A stretch of DNA of 64,000 nucleotides from M2408 sp040386975 (GCA_040386975.1 JAZKEO010000022.1:60021-124020), one strand, 5' to 3'. Counted from the first letter of the stretch, positions 44,141-53,142 are shown. The notes: generated by a model not told the origin, from the letters alone. Made by a program: numbers and translations.

Positions 44141-44353
44141 ATGTCAGTAATTGAAACAGAAAGAACAGGAAAATTAGTAGATTTTTATGATGAAGATTCT
44201 GGATTTATTCTAGAAGATGGAACTGGTAAAGAATTTGATTTTGCTAGACCAGGTGCACAATTTGATTTTGGAAGAGATGAAAGAGTCGTTTTTATTACAA
44301 TTACAACACCAAAAGGTAAGGTAATAGTAAAGACAGTAATTAAAGGAAATTAA
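44141..44353 (+). CDS. Small cold-shock-domain-like protein
   Basis: This 70-residue cytoplasmic protein opens as TGKLVDFYDEDSGFILEDGTGKEFDF and continues with RPGAQFDFGRDERVVFITITTPKGK, reminiscent of the CSD/OB strand pattern (GxVxxFxxxxGFIxxDxG). The classical RNP1 (KGFGFI) is replaced by an acidic DSGFIL, so nucleic-acid binding is doubtful. It has its own promoter and a strong terminator. Function unknown. Confidence 0.6.
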   Translation: MSVIETERTGKLVDFYDEDSGFILEDGTGKEFDFARPGAQFDFGRDERVVFITITTPKGKVIVKTVIKGN

Positions 44354-44381
44354 TTCATTAAATATAAAATTTAGTATTTTT

Positions 44382-44408
44382 AAATCCCACTTTTAGTGGG
44401 ATTTTTTT
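44382..44408 (+). terminator. Rho-independent terminator after the cold-shock-like gene
   Basis: aaatcccac (44382-44390) pairs with gtgggattt (44396-44404), followed by T. A GTG start for the next gene at 44396 would fall in this stem and is rejected. Confidence 0.92.
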
Positions 44409-44458
44409 ATGGTACGGTATTTGAAAAGTACCTAAAATATATTTTCAAAAAAAATCAT

Positions 44459-46030
44459 ATGAAAAAAACGATACTTTTACTTTTCGCAACTGTTTTCAGT
44501 TTATCTCTTGGTATATCTCAAACAAACTCTAATTTGGTTGTATTCTCCGAAGATGGGAATCCATTTTATGTAATTGTAAACGGAATTAAACAAAACGTTG
44601 AACCTAGAACGAACTTGAAAATTACGGGTTTAACGAATCCTTCCAATCATGTTAGAATTATTTTCAAAAATGAAAGTATTCCAAGTCTTGATAAATCTAT
44701 TTTCTTTCAAGAAATGGGTGTGGAGGCAACAATGAAAATAACACGAACAAAGAAAAAAGGTTATAAATTAAGGTATTTTGGAGAAATTCCATTGAATCAG
44801 GCTCCTGTTGATAACAACCAATGGATTGAGACTTATTCTACAAGTGAAGTTAGTTCGACTAACACAAATAATACGAATACAAATGTTGTGACAAATACCA
44901 ATAACACAAACGTTACAACAAACACGGATGAAGTTAAAACTGAAATGACAACAGGAAATGTTGAAATGAATGGTCAAAATGGAACTAATAATACAGTAAA
45001 TTCTACAACTGTTGTAACAACAAATAATTCTATGTCAAATCTGACTTCAGCAGAATTAAATTACATTTGGGTTTCTGGTTCTGCTCATCATTTTTCGGCA
45101 GTTGAAGTTGACAATATCACAACGTCGATGATGGGAATGAATATGACAGAGCAAATTAAAACAACAACAGATTTTGTTTTACTGATAAAAAATGTTGCTG
45201 CAAATGGTTATGCAACTGGAACCTTGTATTTGGTAAACTTTAGAGTTACTGATTCTCAGAATAATGTGCTAGCTTCAATCAATGATATCCCAAAAAGTGC
45301 TATTCAAGGCGAAGTTAGCGTTGATAAAAAAGGACATTTTACTTTCTTAAAAAAAGTTTTCCTGATTACTTCCGGATCGACAAATGTTTTGGCTTATGGT
45401 TCAGCAACAGACAATTCTGTTCAAGTTGGAGGTCAAGCTGGTGATATGAAAGTAGATGCATATGCTGAGTTTAATCCTAAAACGGGAGCTTTGAAAGCTG
45501 GATATAATGTACAAGAAATTAAAACAACCAAAAAAGTAAGCGTTAAATTGGATGAAGAAACACAAATGATTGATGTTTTTCCTTATGAGTTTTTAGAATT
45601 GTTGGCTTTACCAGAAGGAGTAATAGCTCAAGGAGATAAAATGAGTGTTAAATCAGGTATGTACACGATGGATATTACTGCAAACTCACTTCAAAATGGT
45701 ATAGCACAATTAAACACAACACTTACAACTGATAAATCAGCTGATATGTTTGGAGGCGAAGCAAAAGGAAATCAAGGTGGTTCGGAAATTGACATGAATA
45801 TGAACATGGGAGGAATAGATGGAATGGGCGATATGGAATTAACGGAAGATGATAAAAATGCTATGGGAATGGCAAAATCGATGTCTCCAGACATGACGTG
45901 TAATATCAATTCAAGTTTCAACTACTCAGAAGGAATGTTTCAAAGTGTTTCTGGAACTGTAAATACAAATATGGATGCAATGGGAATGAAAATGACTGTT
46001 CAATCTGTTTTGGAAATGAAGAAAATGTAA
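44459..46030 (+). CDS. Secreted protein with Asn/Thr-rich linker and Met-rich segment
   Basis: This 523-residue exported protein has a signal peptide (residues 1-20, ending GISQ). The N-terminal domain (about 21-110, NLVVFSEDGNPFYVIVNGIKQN) resembles the N-terminal module of Bacteroidota secreted proteins often linked to DUF4476. A linker (about 125-195) is extremely Asn/Thr-rich. A beta-rich central domain holds FVLLIKNVAANGYATGTLYLVNF and later DVFPYEFLELLALPEG. Near residues 430-480 there is a Met/Gly/Asp-rich stretch (DMNMNMGG, GMGDMEL, GMAKSMSPDM). I use the ATG at 44459, because the longer frame begins within the upstream terminator. Function unknown. Confidence 0.75.
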   Translation: MKKTILLLFATVFSLSLGISQTNSNLVVFSEDGNPFYVIVNGIKQNVEPRTNLKITGLTNPSNHVRIIFKNESIPSLDKSIFFQEMGVEATMKITRTKKKGYKLRYFGEIPLNQAPVDNNQWIETYSTSEVSSTNTNNTNTNVVTNTNNTNVTTNTDEVKTEMTTGNVEMNGQNGTNNTVNSTTVVTTNNSMSNLTSAELNYIWVSGSAHHFSAVEVDNITTSMMGMNMTEQIKTTTDFVLLIKNVAANGYATGTLYLVNFRVTDSQNNVLASINDIPKSAIQGEVSVDKKGHFTFLKKVFLITSGSTNVLAYGSATDNSVQVGGQAGDMKVDAYAEFNPKTGALKAGYNVQEIKTTKKVSVKLDEETQMIDVFPYEFLELLALPEGVIAQGDKMSVKSGMYTMDITANSLQNGIAQLNTTLTTDKSADMFGGEAKGNQGGSEIDMNMNMGGIDGMGDMELTEDDKNAMGMAKSMSPDMTCNINSSFNYSEGMFQSVSGTVNTNMDAMGMKMTVQSVLEMKKM

Positions 46031-46031
46031 G

Positions 46032-46060
46032 AAGCTTATTTCGATAGGCACAATAAGCTT
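46032..46060 (+). terminator. Hairpin after the Asn/Thr-rich gene
   Basis: aagcttatt (46032-46040) pairs with aataagctt (46052-46060). No strong T-run follows, and it lies just before another hairpin. Confidence 0.6.
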
Positions 46061-46090
46061 AATTTGAAATAATCAAAAAATATTAAAATG

Positions 46091-46125
46091 AAAAGGGTTG
46101 TTGAGCATGTCGAAACAATCCTTTT
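46091..46125. repeat. Hairpin with a TTGAGCATGTCGAA core between convergent genes
   Basis: aaaagggttgtt pairs (one G-U) with aacaatccttttt. The loop region gagcatgtcga is a variant of the gagcttgtcga core found near 20816 and 21530. It ends in T-rich sequence on both strands, so it can act as a bidirectional terminator. Confidence 0.65.
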
Positions 46126-46126
46126 T

Positions 46127-46378
46127 CTATTTTACCTCTTCGTAATCAACATCAACTGCTGATTTATCGGTATTTTTTGAAATTGAAATTTTACCCTTAT
46201 TTTTCTCAACAAATTCTTTTTCTTGATTAAATTTAGTTTGTTTCTCTTTCAAGGAGTTTTGTTCGTCAATATTTCTTTTTGCAATCATCATTTGACCTAA
46301 AAAACGTAAAGCAACAAACACTCCGATTATTATCAGAACAGTTTTTAGTAAACCAGAAATACTTAATATTATTGTCAT
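46127..46378 (-). CDS. DUF4834-type single-pass membrane protein
   Basis: This 83-residue protein has one N-terminal membrane helix (about residues 4-24, LKTVLIIIGVFVALRFLGQMM) and a charged Lys/Glu/Gln tail ending DVDYEEVK, the usual ending of DUF4834 proteins in Flavobacteriales. I prefer the ATG at 46378; an upstream TTG would add only four residues. Function unknown. Confidence 0.72.
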   Translation of the reverse strand: MTIILSISGLLKTVLIIIGVFVALRFLGQMMIAKRNIDEQNSLKEKQTKFNQEKEFVEKNKGKISISKNTDKSAVDVDYEEVK

Positions 46379-46526
46379 AATGTAAATCAATAGTACAAAA
46401 ATACTAAGAGTTTATTTAGAAAGTTTGAGTTATAGGCATTTTTTAAGAAGTAAATTTTGAGTTAGCTTTGGCTAATGATAAATTTAATTCAAAAAATAAC
46501 GACTAACATGGACTTTATAACAAACT

Positions 46527-49343
46527 CTATTTTGATAAGTGCATATTTCGTTCGTTATATATTTTAGTAAAGAAAGGATCTTTAAGGTTTTTTATAAAAC
46601 GAATTCCTTCTCCAGTAGATTTCATTTCAGGACCCAATTCTTTTTTTACATCAGGAAATTTTTCGTAAGAAAAAACAGGAATTTTAATTGCATAACCTTC
46701 TTTTCTTGGGTTAAAAGTAAAATCTTTCACTTTTGAGTGTCCAAGCATCACTTTCGTTGCGTAATTTACATACGGTTCGTCATAAGCTTTGGCAATAAAA
46801 GGCACAGTACGAGAAGCTCTAGGATTTGCTTCAATCACATACACTTTATCTTCTTTGATGGCGAATTGAATATTAATCAAACCAACTGTTTTTAATTCTA
46901 CAGCGATTTTTTTCGTAATATCTTCAATTTGTTGCATCACAAAATCACCTAAATTATAGGGCGGAAGTAAAGCATAAGAATCTCCTGAGTGAATTCCAGC
47001 AGGTTCGATGTGTTGCATAACACCAATGATGTAAACATCTTCACCGTCACAAATAGCATCAGCCTCAGCTTCAATTGCTCCACCGATAAAATGATCTAAC
47101 AAAATTTGATTTTGCCCCATTTCACCAATAATATCCACAACGTGATGTTCCAATTCTTCTTTGTTGATAACGATTTTCATTTTTTGACCTCCCAAAACGT
47201 ATGAAGGACGAACCAACAATGGGAAACCTAATTCATCAGATAATTCCAAGGCTTGCTCGGCATCTTGAACGATTCCATATTTCGGAAAAGGAATGTTATT
47301 TGCTTCTAAAACTTTTGAGAAACGCCCACGGTCCTCCGCTAAATCTAAAGCTTCGTAACTTGTTCCCATGATTTTTATTCCGTAACGCTCTAATTTTTCA
47401 GCTAATTTAAGTGCTGTTTGCCCACCTAATTGTACGATCACACCTTCAGGTTTTTCGTGCTGAATGATGTCATAAATGTGTTCCCAGAAAACCGGTTCAA
47501 AATACAATTTATCTGCTGTGTCAAAATCTGTCGAAACCGTTTCAGGATTACAATTAATCATAATGGTCTCATACCCACATTCTTTTGCAGCCAAAACCCC
47601 GTGAACACAGGAATAATCAAACTCAATTCCTTGACCAATTCTGTTTGGTCCTGAACCTAAAATAATTACTTTTTTCTTGTCAGAAACAACACTTTCATTT
47701 TCGTATTCAAAAGTTGAATAATAATAAGGAGTTTTTGCTTCAAATTCTGCTGCACAGGTATCTACCAATTTGTAAACACGTTGAATATTAAATTCTTGTC
47801 TTTTTTTATAAACTTCAGATTCTAAACAACGAAGTAAATGTGCAACTTGTCTGTCAGCATAACCTTTTTGTTTTGCTTCAAACAATAATTCTTTTGGCAT
47901 ATTTCCTAAATGGAAACGCTCGATTTTACGTTCTAATTTGATTAAATCTTCAATTTGTTTTAAAAACCAGATATCAATTTTTGTCTTTTCAACAATTGTT
48001 TTGAATGGAATTCCAAGTTTGATAGCATCGTAAATATGAAATAAACGATTCCAACTAGCGAATTCTAAGCTGTGAAGAATTTCATCCTGATTTGTCAATT
48101 CTTTACCATCAGCTCCCAAACCATTTCTGTTAATTTCTAATGATTGACAAGCTTTTTGCAAGGCTTCTTGGAAATTTCGTCCAATGCCCATTACTTCCCC
48201 AACGGATTTCATTTGAAGTCCAAGTCTGCGATCTGTTCCTGGAAATTTATTGAAATTCCAACGTGGGATTTTTACAATAACATAATCCAAAGTCGGTTCA
48301 AATAGGGCAGAAGTTGTTTTTGTAATTTGATTATTCAATTCATCCAAATGGTAACCTATAGCCAATTTAGCTGCGATTTTCGCAATTGGATAACCCGTTG
48401 CTTTTGACGCCAAAGCAGAAGAACGAGAAACACGTGGATTGATTTCAATAGCAATAATATCTTCCTTTTCATCAGGAGAAACAGCAAACTGAACGTTACA
48501 TCCACCAGCAAAATTGCCTATCGAACGCATCATTTTGATTGCCATATCACGCATTTTTTGATAAGTCGTATCTGATAAAGTCATCGCAGGAGCAACTGTG
48601 ATTGAATCTCCTGTGTGAATACCCATTGGGTCAAAATTTTCTATCGAACAAATGATGATAACGTTATCGTTTGAATCACGTAATAATTCCAACTCAAATT
48701 CTTTCCATCCCAACAAAGCTTTATCAATCATAACTTCGTGAATTGGAGAAAGTTGTAAACCTCTTTCCAATAAATCGTCAAATTCTTTTGGGTCGTGTAC
48801 GATTGAAGCTCCAGCACCTCCTAAGGTGAAGGAAGCTCTGATACACAAAGGAAAACCAAATTTTTGTGCAATTTCTTTTCCTTCTAAAAATGATTTTGCT
48901 GTCGCTTGAGGAGCCATTGGAACTCCAATCGAAAGCATTAATTCTCTGAATGATTCTCTGTTTTCAGTGATTTCAATTGCTGCGATATCAACTCCAATGA
49001 TGTCAACATCATAATCTTCCCAAATTCCCATTTCATCACATTGAATGGCTAAATTTAAGGCAGTTTGACCTCCCATAGTTGGTAAAACGGCATCAATTTT
49101 ATGATTTTGTAGAATTTTGATAATGCTTTCAGGTTCAAGTGGTTCAAGATAAACATTGTCAGCAACAACTTTGTCTGTCATGATTGTAGCTGGATTTGAG
49201 TTAATCAAAGTAACTTCTATTCCTTCTTCGCGTAATGAACGTGCCGCTTGAGAACCTGCATAATCGAATTCACATGCTTGACCGATAACAATTGGTCCGC
49301 TTCCGATTATTAAAATTGATTTAATGGAGTTGTTTTTTGGCAT
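46527..49343 (-). CDS. carB: Carbamoyl-phosphate synthase large subunit, without MGS domain
   Basis: CarB makes carbamoyl phosphate from bicarbonate, ammonia (from CarA) and two ATP for pyrimidine and arginine synthesis. Two homologous ATP-grasp halves are present. The first starts GSGPIVIGQACEFDYAGSQA and has GGAGASIVHD; the second starts at about residue 560 with GSGPNRIGQGIEFDYSCVHG. The protein ends after the second synthetase (FIKNLKDPFFTKIYNERN) at 938 residues, about 130 shorter than the Escherichia enzyme, so the C-terminal MGS allosteric domain is absent. I recall this short form in Flavobacteriia. carA is not adjacent. Confidence 0.93.
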   Translation of the reverse strand: MPKNNSIKSILIIGSGPIVIGQACEFDYAGSQAARSLREEGIEVTLINSNPATIMTDKVVADNVYLEPLEPESIIKILQNHKIDAVLPTMGGQTALNLAIQCDEMGIWEDYDVDIIGVDIAAIEITENRESFRELMLSIGVPMAPQATAKSFLEGKEIAQKFGFPLCIRASFTLGGAGASIVHDPKEFDDLLERGLQLSPIHEVMIDKALLGWKEFELELLRDSNDNVIIICSIENFDPMGIHTGDSITVAPAMTLSDTTYQKMRDMAIKMMRSIGNFAGGCNVQFAVSPDEKEDIIAIEINPRVSRSSALASKATGYPIAKIAAKLAIGYHLDELNNQITKTTSALFEPTLDYVIVKIPRWNFNKFPGTDRRLGLQMKSVGEVMGIGRNFQEALQKACQSLEINRNGLGADGKELTNQDEILHSLEFASWNRLFHIYDAIKLGIPFKTIVEKTKIDIWFLKQIEDLIKLERKIERFHLGNMPKELLFEAKQKGYADRQVAHLLRCLESEVYKKRQEFNIQRVYKLVDTCAAEFEAKTPYYYSTFEYENESVVSDKKKVIILGSGPNRIGQGIEFDYSCVHGVLAAKECGYETIMINCNPETVSTDFDTADKLYFEPVFWEHIYDIIQHEKPEGVIVQLGGQTALKLAEKLERYGIKIMGTSYEALDLAEDRGRFSKVLEANNIPFPKYGIVQDAEQALELSDELGFPLLVRPSYVLGGQKMKIVINKEELEHHVVDIIGEMGQNQILLDHFIGGAIEAEADAICDGEDVYIIGVMQHIEPAGIHSGDSYALLPPYNLGDFVMQQIEDITKKIAVELKTVGLINIQFAIKEDKVYVIEANPRASRTVPFIAKAYDEPYVNYATKVMLGHSKVKDFTFNPRKEGYAIKIPVFSYEKFPDVKKELGPEMKSTGEGIRFIKNLKDPFFTKIYNERNMHLSK

Positions 49344-49466
49344 TTTATGCGCTTATATTTCAATTTATTAATACTATCTAAAAACCTTGTATTCAAATTG
49401 AGCACAAAAATAAGTATAATAAAATTGATTTAGTAATAGAATTTATAATAACTTTTTAACAATTGA

Positions 49467-49495
49467 TTTGTTGAATCTAAATTGAAGTAAATTTG
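49467..49495 (+). promoter_or_regulatory. Promoter of the BtuF-like gene
   Basis: TTTG (49467-49470), a 17-base spacer and TAAATTTG (49488-49495). The box overlaps a possible GTG start at 49495, which argues for the ATG at 49525. Confidence 0.6.
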
Positions 49496-49524
49496 TGTTC
49501 AACAATTTTGAGTTATATAATTTT

Positions 49525-50298
49525 ATGTTTTTCACCGACCAAATGAATCGAAATATCACTTTAGAGAAAGTTCCACAGCGAATTATTTCTTTAGTCCCTT
49601 CACAAACGGAATTTTTGTATGATTTGGGTTTGGATGAACGAGTTGTTGGAATCACAAAATTTTGTATTTATCCTGAAAACTGGTATAAATCAAAAAATAG
49701 AGTAGGAGGAACAAAAAATGTTGATTTTGAAAAAGTGAGAGCCTTAAACCCAGATTTAATTATTGGTAATAAGGAAGAAAATACAGAAGCTGATATTTTA
49801 GAATTAGAAAAAATAGCTCCTGTTTGGATGAGCGATATTTACACAATGGAAGATTCATTTCAAATGATGGAATCTTTGGGGGAAATTTGTGATTTAGAAG
49901 AAAAGGCGAACTATCTGATAGATGAAATAAAGGCTAATTTTTTAAATTACAAAGCAATTCCAGACAAGAAAACTGCGATGTATCTTATTTGGAACGAACC
50001 ACTTATGGCAGCTGCTAAAAATACTTTTATTGATGAAATTATGCAAAAATTTGGTTTTGTGAATTTTTATCAAAATCAAGAACGTTATCCTATCTGTGTT
50101 CCCAATGAAGAAAATTATCCTGATTACATTTTGTTGAGTTCTGAACCATTTCCATTTAAAGAAGAACACAAAATCGAAATTCAAAAAAAATATCCGAAAT
50201 CAAAAATAATTTTTGTTGATGGAGAAATTTTTTCTTGGTATGGTTCACGCTTAAGATTCGCTCCTGCGTATTTTGAAGAACTGAAAAAAAAGTTATGA
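49525..50298 (+). CDS. Helical backbone metal receptor (BtuF-like)
   Basis: This 257-residue cobalamin/haem/siderophore-type binding protein of the BtuF/FepB fold has VPQRIISLVPSQTEFLYDLGL at the N-terminus, then VVGITKFCIYPENWY, KVRALNPDLIIGNKEENTE and a C-terminal KSKIIFVDGEIFSWYGSRL. There is no signal peptide, which is unusual for a periplasmic binder, but similar signal-less BtuF-like proteins are common in Bacteroidota. No ABC transporter gene is nearby. Ligand unknown. The stop codon is the start of a period-7 array. Confidence 0.82.
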   Translation: MFFTDQMNRNITLEKVPQRIISLVPSQTEFLYDLGLDERVVGITKFCIYPENWYKSKNRVGGTKNVDFEKVRALNPDLIIGNKEENTEADILELEKIAPVWMSDIYTMEDSFQMMESLGEICDLEEKANYLIDEIKANFLNYKAIPDKKTAMYLIWNEPLMAAAKNTFIDEIMQKFGFVNFYQNQERYPICVPNEENYPDYILLSSEPFPFKEEHKIEIQKKYPKSKIIFVDGEIFSWYGSRLRFAPAYFEELKKKL

Positions 50299-50325
50299 AT
50301 TTTGAGTTATGAATGACGAAAGTTG
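50291..50325. repeat. Period-7 array across the BtuF-like stop
   Basis: Units AGTTATG, AATTTTG, AGTTATG, AATGACG, AAAGTTG in register. The stop TGA (50296-50298) lies in the first unit. Confidence 0.7.
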
Positions 50326-50361
50326 TCGAAATAAAAAGCATAACAAAAACGCAATTAAAAT

Positions 50362-51753
50362 TTAAAGTTCTCCAATAAATCCTAAGTAAAACCTTAAGAG
50401 TTCATTATAAGAATAACGGTCTTTTTTGAAAGTGACATTTCCAAAAAGTTCAACTCTTTTGTTAATTTGTTTCGATTTGATATGAATTTTATCAATGGAT
50501 GAAAGTAAATTTTTCGATGATTTAAAAGGAGGTAAAACTTGAACAAATGAAGTTATGAAACCACCACCTTTTAAAGTTGTTAATCTTGTAACCTCCCCGT
50601 TAACTTCAAAAAGTGTATTGTTTTTTCGATGAATAACATTTTTTAAATTACATCCTAGAAATAAATTTTTATCATCAATTCGATCTATAAAATAATTTAT
50701 TCCGTTTGTTGAAATAATTTTATTTTCCTTTTCAAAACCAAAACTTTCTAATATTGAAAAGTCAGAAAAAATTTCATCCACATTGTAATCATCTTTAAAG
50801 GTTAAGAGTAAATCAAATACTGGCGCCAAAACCAAACCTTTATCTCCTTCTTGTAATTCCATTCCATAATAATTCATGGAAATTCGTTGAATATTAGGCG
50901 TTTTTAAACCTATTTTAGAAAAATATTTCTGAATACTATCTTGAATGGCATTTGAAATCATGGCAGTTTCAATGTGCAAACCGTCAGAAATTAAAGACCA
51001 TTTGGATTCAATCAAAGGTGGATTTAGCATGGATATTTGTCCAGAGAAATCCATTGAAGTTTCGTTTATTTTACACGATATTTTTCCTTTTTTAGATTGA
51101 ATTTCATCATTAAAAGTAAAGGAGTCAAAGTTTAAATCAAAAAAAGAATCGCTTGAAAGAGGATTTAAGTTTGTACTTGAACTTTTACTTGAACTACCTT
51201 TCAAGTTATCAAAGCTTTCGCTTTTCTTCCTCTGTTTTAAAGATTTTAAATAGTGTTGTAATTTACTTTTTGAAATAGTTTTATCTGAAAAATGTGTAAC
51301 AATAAATCCGATGTCGTTTTTTACTTCGAAAGTTTGATTTGAAGCTAAAAAATCGGAAATATTTTTTTTAAATAAATCAGGTTTTGATAATTCTACAAGA
51401 GCCACAAAATTTTGTCCACCTTCAAACTCTTCTCCAAAAATAATGACTTCTGAACCAAAATTAATTCCTAATCTATTGATTCCATCTTCATCTTGACTTA
51501 ATTTTTTACGGTAATTATCAAGCGATGTAACTAAAATTTGATCCTTGGTCTTAAAAACCAAATTATAAGCAGCCGACTTTAGAAAATCCTTTGTTTTAAG
51601 TTTTAACAAGAAGTTTGGCTTTTCGGGAAGAAAATATATTGCTTTTTGACTCGATTTATTGTTCAGAGTAGAAAACGCGAGCAAACTCGTCCAAAGAAAA
51701 AAGAACGCCAACACAATTATCAGGAATTTTCTAAAAACAAAAAATACTTTCAT
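50362..51753 (-). CDS. Membrane-anchored protein of unknown function
   Basis: This 463-residue protein has one N-terminal membrane segment (about residues 8-28, FLIIVLAFFFLWTSLLAF) and a large predicted extracytoplasmic part. The sequence is beta-rich with a Ser-rich stretch near 190-215 (SSSKSSSTNLNPLSS). Paired strand segments such as GFIVTHFSDKTISKSKL and EMISNAIQDSIQKYFSKIG recall DUF4836-like or lipid-binding folds only vaguely. I do not recognise a family. The start is the ATG at 51753; a GTG two codons upstream is less likely. It is divergent from the acyltransferase gene. Confidence 0.6.
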   Translation of the reverse strand: MKVFFVFRKFLIIVLAFFFLWTSLLAFSTLNNKSSQKAIYFLPEKPNFLLKLKTKDFLKSAAYNLVFKTKDQILVTSLDNYRKKLSQDEDGINRLGINFGSEVIIFGEEFEGGQNFVALVELSKPDLFKKNISDFLASNQTFEVKNDIGFIVTHFSDKTISKSKLQHYLKSLKQRKKSESFDNLKGSSSKSSSTNLNPLSSDSFFDLNFDSFTFNDEIQSKKGKISCKINETSMDFSGQISMLNPPLIESKWSLISDGLHIETAMISNAIQDSIQKYFSKIGLKTPNIQRISMNYYGMELQEGDKGLVLAPVFDLLLTFKDDYNVDEIFSDFSILESFGFEKENKIISTNGINYFIDRIDDKNLFLGCNLKNVIHRKNNTLFEVNGEVTRLTTLKGGGFITSFVQVLPPFKSSKNLLSSIDKIHIKSKQINKRVELFGNVTFKKDRYSYNELLRFYLGFIGEL

Positions 51754-51781
51754 TACCACAAATATAATGGCTTATATTTAA

Positions 51782-51789
51782 TAACTTTG
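51782..51789 (+). promoter_or_regulatory. -7 box of the acyltransferase gene, leaderless
   Basis: TAACTTTG ends 4 bases before the ATG at 51794, so transcription would start at or next to the start codon. Confidence 0.5.
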
Positions 51790-51793
51790 CAAA

Positions 51794-52336
51794 ATGGGAA
51801 AATTTATGTTCTTAATTTTAAAACTTTTTGGCTGGAAAATTGACAAATTTACGCCAACTGGTGTCAAAAAAGCGGTAATCGTTGTTGGTCCACACACTTC
51901 AAATTGGGATTTTGTTATCGGAAAAATGGCTTTTATGAATTATGGAATTAAAGGTCGGTTTTTAATCAAAAAAGATTTGTTTTTCTTTCCTTTTGGCTAT
52001 ATTTTAAAAGCTATGGGAGGAATTCCAATCGATAGAAAGAAAAATAATAATTTCACTGAACAAGCCGTAAGTTACTTTGAAAATAACGATTCCATGTTTA
52101 TGGTTTTCACTCCTGAAGGCACTAGAAGCTACAATCCCAATTGGAAAAAAGGTTTTTACCACGTTGCAATCAAAGCAAATGTTCCTATTTATATCGCTTA
52201 CATGGATTACGAACGAAAAATTGGAGGTTTTCATTCCTTGTTTGAACCAACAGGAAATTCTGATGAAGACATTCAGAAAATCAAAGATACTTTAAAACAA
52301 TTTAAAGGGAAATTTCCAGAGAAAGGGATTTATTGA
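51794..52336 (+). CDS. Small 1-acyl-sn-glycerol-3-phosphate acyltransferase (PlsC-like)
   Basis: This 180-residue acyltransferase has the HX4D motif HTSNWDF (about residues 34-40) and the FTPEGTRS phosphate-binding motif (about 105-112), with a GGIPIDR segment between them. It lacks the long N-terminal membrane region of full-size PlsC, and such short forms are common in Bacteroidota. Probable role: acyl transfer to lysophosphatidate or another lipid; the exact acceptor is unknown. Confidence 0.85.
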   Translation: MGKFMFLILKLFGWKIDKFTPTGVKKAVIVVGPHTSNWDFVIGKMAFMNYGIKGRFLIKKDLFFFPFGYILKAMGGIPIDRKKNNNFTEQAVSYFENNDSMFMVFTPEGTRSYNPNWKKGFYHVAIKANVPIYIAYMDYERKIGGFHSLFEPTGNSDEDIQKIKDTLKQFKGKFPEKGIY

Positions 52337-52401
52337 GTTGTTAAGTTTTAAATGTAACTTTTCATAATCCAAACGTTCAATATTAGTGTCAAACTCGTTT
52401 T

Positions 52402-53118
52402 ATGAAATTCAAACTTTACATTTTAATCTTATTTACAAGTTTTAAGCTTAATAGTCAAGAAAATATTGATACACTTTTTAGTCAATATGAAGTTGTTAAT
52501 TTTGAGGATGTGTATATGAGTAACATAATTAATCCGATTATGTTTGAAGGGAATATTATTCCATTTTTCACAAACGATTCTTTATTGAAAAGTACTTTTG
52601 GAAAACCGTCTATTATTAGAGAAATTAATTGTGGGGATATTCATTATTATCCGTATGATTGTCAAAATAAAAGAGATACGGTGTTTTATTATCAATATTC
52701 CTTTGCTAATTTTGAAATAGAAAAGCTTAATATTTCTTCTTTTGTAAGAGATGCAGATAAAAATATTCAAACGTATATGTTTAGTTTTACAGAAAATAAT
52801 TCACTCATTTTAGCTGGACATTTGATAAATCAAGACACAAAAATTGAAGAATTCGGACAATATTTTCCAAATGCTTATCGCAATTTTTTAAATCGGATGA
52901 ATAAATTAAATGTTGATTTTTCGAAAGAAGGTAATTATACGTTTTTTCTACGAACTAATATATATGAAAATTGGCAAACTGAGTCTGCAAGAGAATTGAT
53001 TATTTCGACAAAAAGCAATTATAAATGGGAAATGGACGCGCATATGTCTTCCAGTCATTGGGAGTTTCGTTTCTACAAAGGAAAATTAATTTATATTAAA
53101 AATGTGATAGGAACTTGA
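52402..53118 (+). CDS. Secreted protein of unknown function, tandem copy 1
   Basis: This 238-residue protein has a signal peptide (residues 1-18, ending KLNSQ) and no transmembrane segment. I recognise no domain. Visible features are an HYYPYDCQNK Cys-containing stretch near 78-85 and SFVRDADKNIQTY, then a long conserved block EFGQYFPNAYRNFLNRMN and a C-terminal SHWEFRFYKGKLIYI. It is about two-thirds identical to the next gene, and the leader and signal regions are almost identical, so a recent local duplication is likely. Confidence 0.7.
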   Translation: MKFKLYILILFTSFKLNSQENIDTLFSQYEVVNFEDVYMSNIINPIMFEGNIIPFFTNDSLLKSTFGKPSIIREINCGDIHYYPYDCQNKRDTVFYYQYSFANFEIEKLNISSFVRDADKNIQTYMFSFTENNSLILAGHLINQDTKIEEFGQYFPNAYRNFLNRMNKLNVDFSKEGNYTFFLRTNIYENWQTESARELIISTKSNYKWEMDAHMSSSHWEFRFYKGKLIYIKNVIGT

Positions 53119-53142
53119 ATTTAGCAATGTTAAACTGATTTT

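Noticed and set aside
44396..44458. GTG start of the Asn/Thr-rich secreted protein
   Set aside because: It falls in the upstream terminator stem; the ATG at 44459 starts a proper signal peptide.
46539..46736. Plus-strand frame inside carB
   Set aside because: Shadow of a fully conserved enzyme.
49495..49524. GTG start of the BtuF-like gene
   Set aside because: It overlaps the -7 promoter box, so transcription cannot include it; the ATG at 49525 is used.
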